Below, piece after piece: positions 32,423-32,449 of a stretch of DNA of 32,449 bases. Below the pieces are notes generated by a model. It had not been told where the DNA came from, ran no database searches, and saw only the letters and a program-made list of their open reading frames with translations. The position numbers and the translations under genes were made by a program. Position 1 is the stretch's first letter, and each line of letters opens with the position of its first letter. Source of the DNA: Bacteroidota bacterium (GTDB lineage Bacteria > Bacteroidota > Bacteroidia > Bacteroidales > Paludibacteraceae); NCBI GenBank assembly GCA_017860335.1, contig JAFNAU010000003.1, forward strand, positions 1-32,449, in the 5' to 3' direction.

Positions 32423-32449
32423 ATGCCCATAGATTACGATTTAGCCTCA
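32423..32449 (+). CDS. Possible start of a gene cut by the window edge
   Basis: The only visible codons are MPIDYDLAS, beginning 13 bp after a perfect -7 box, so the mRNA leader would be very short. There is too little sequence to name a product. Confidence 0.35.

Noticed and set aside
32110-32430. 106-aa minus-strand ORF at the right edge
   Set aside because: It overlaps the HTH end of the HTCS gene and the pheT-like repeat antisense; no motif or promoter supports it.

Overview
The window looks like chromosomal DNA from a Bacteroidales-type member of the Bacteroidota, possibly Paludibacter-like. The evidence is SusC/SusD pairs, HTCS regulation, Type 9 secretion (T9SS) C-terminal tails, lipoproteins, and promoters of the Bacteroidota form TAnnTTTG rather than TATAAT. 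The genus is inference only.

Left part (1-10.4 kb) is mostly housekeeping. On the minus strand there is an operon of an ECF-type substrate-binding membrane protein, a small phosphoribosyltransferase and a TonB-dependent receptor whose reading frame is broken. Next come an outer-membrane beta-barrel protein plus LptC (LPS export), a stand-alone hisG, two paralogous tiny lipoproteins, and a long-chain acyl-CoA ligase. pheT follows on the plus strand and ends at a strong terminator.

Right part (10.6-32.2 kb) is a complete fructan utilisation locus, all on the plus strand. Its order is: T9SS-secreted protein with two CBM-like domains; 61-aa small protein; second two-domain CBM-like protein; SusC; SusD; surface binding lipoprotein carrying the same CBM-like domain; T9SS-secreted GH32 with an inserted beta-sandwich; GH32-like lipoprotein that has lost all three catalytic carboxylates; active-looking GH32 lipoprotein; MFS sugar porter; PfkB fructokinase; and a one-protein hybrid two-component system (HTCS) with a periplasmic sugar-binding sensor domain resembling the fructose sensor BT1754 of B. 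thetaiotaomicron. The inferred flow is: fructan is captured at the surface, cut by GH32 enzymes, imported by SusCD, trimmed to fructose, carried inward by the MFS porter and phosphorylated by the fructokinase. Free periplasmic fructose is presumed to trigger the HTCS.

The most notable new signals are these. (1) A 36-bp operator-like element occurs three times, before three of the PUL transcription units, each time exactly 56 bp (start to start) upstream of a -7 box; this is the likely HTCS binding site. (2) A catalytically dead GH32 paralogue probably serves as a fructan-binding lipoprotein. (3) A CBM-like domain is present five times in three proteins of the locus. (4) A strand-specific minus-strand terminator and a promoter-like box flank an unannotated ~150-nt stretch next to the first operator. 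(5) An exact 30-bp copy of the 3' part of pheT sits 22 kb away beside the HTCS gene.
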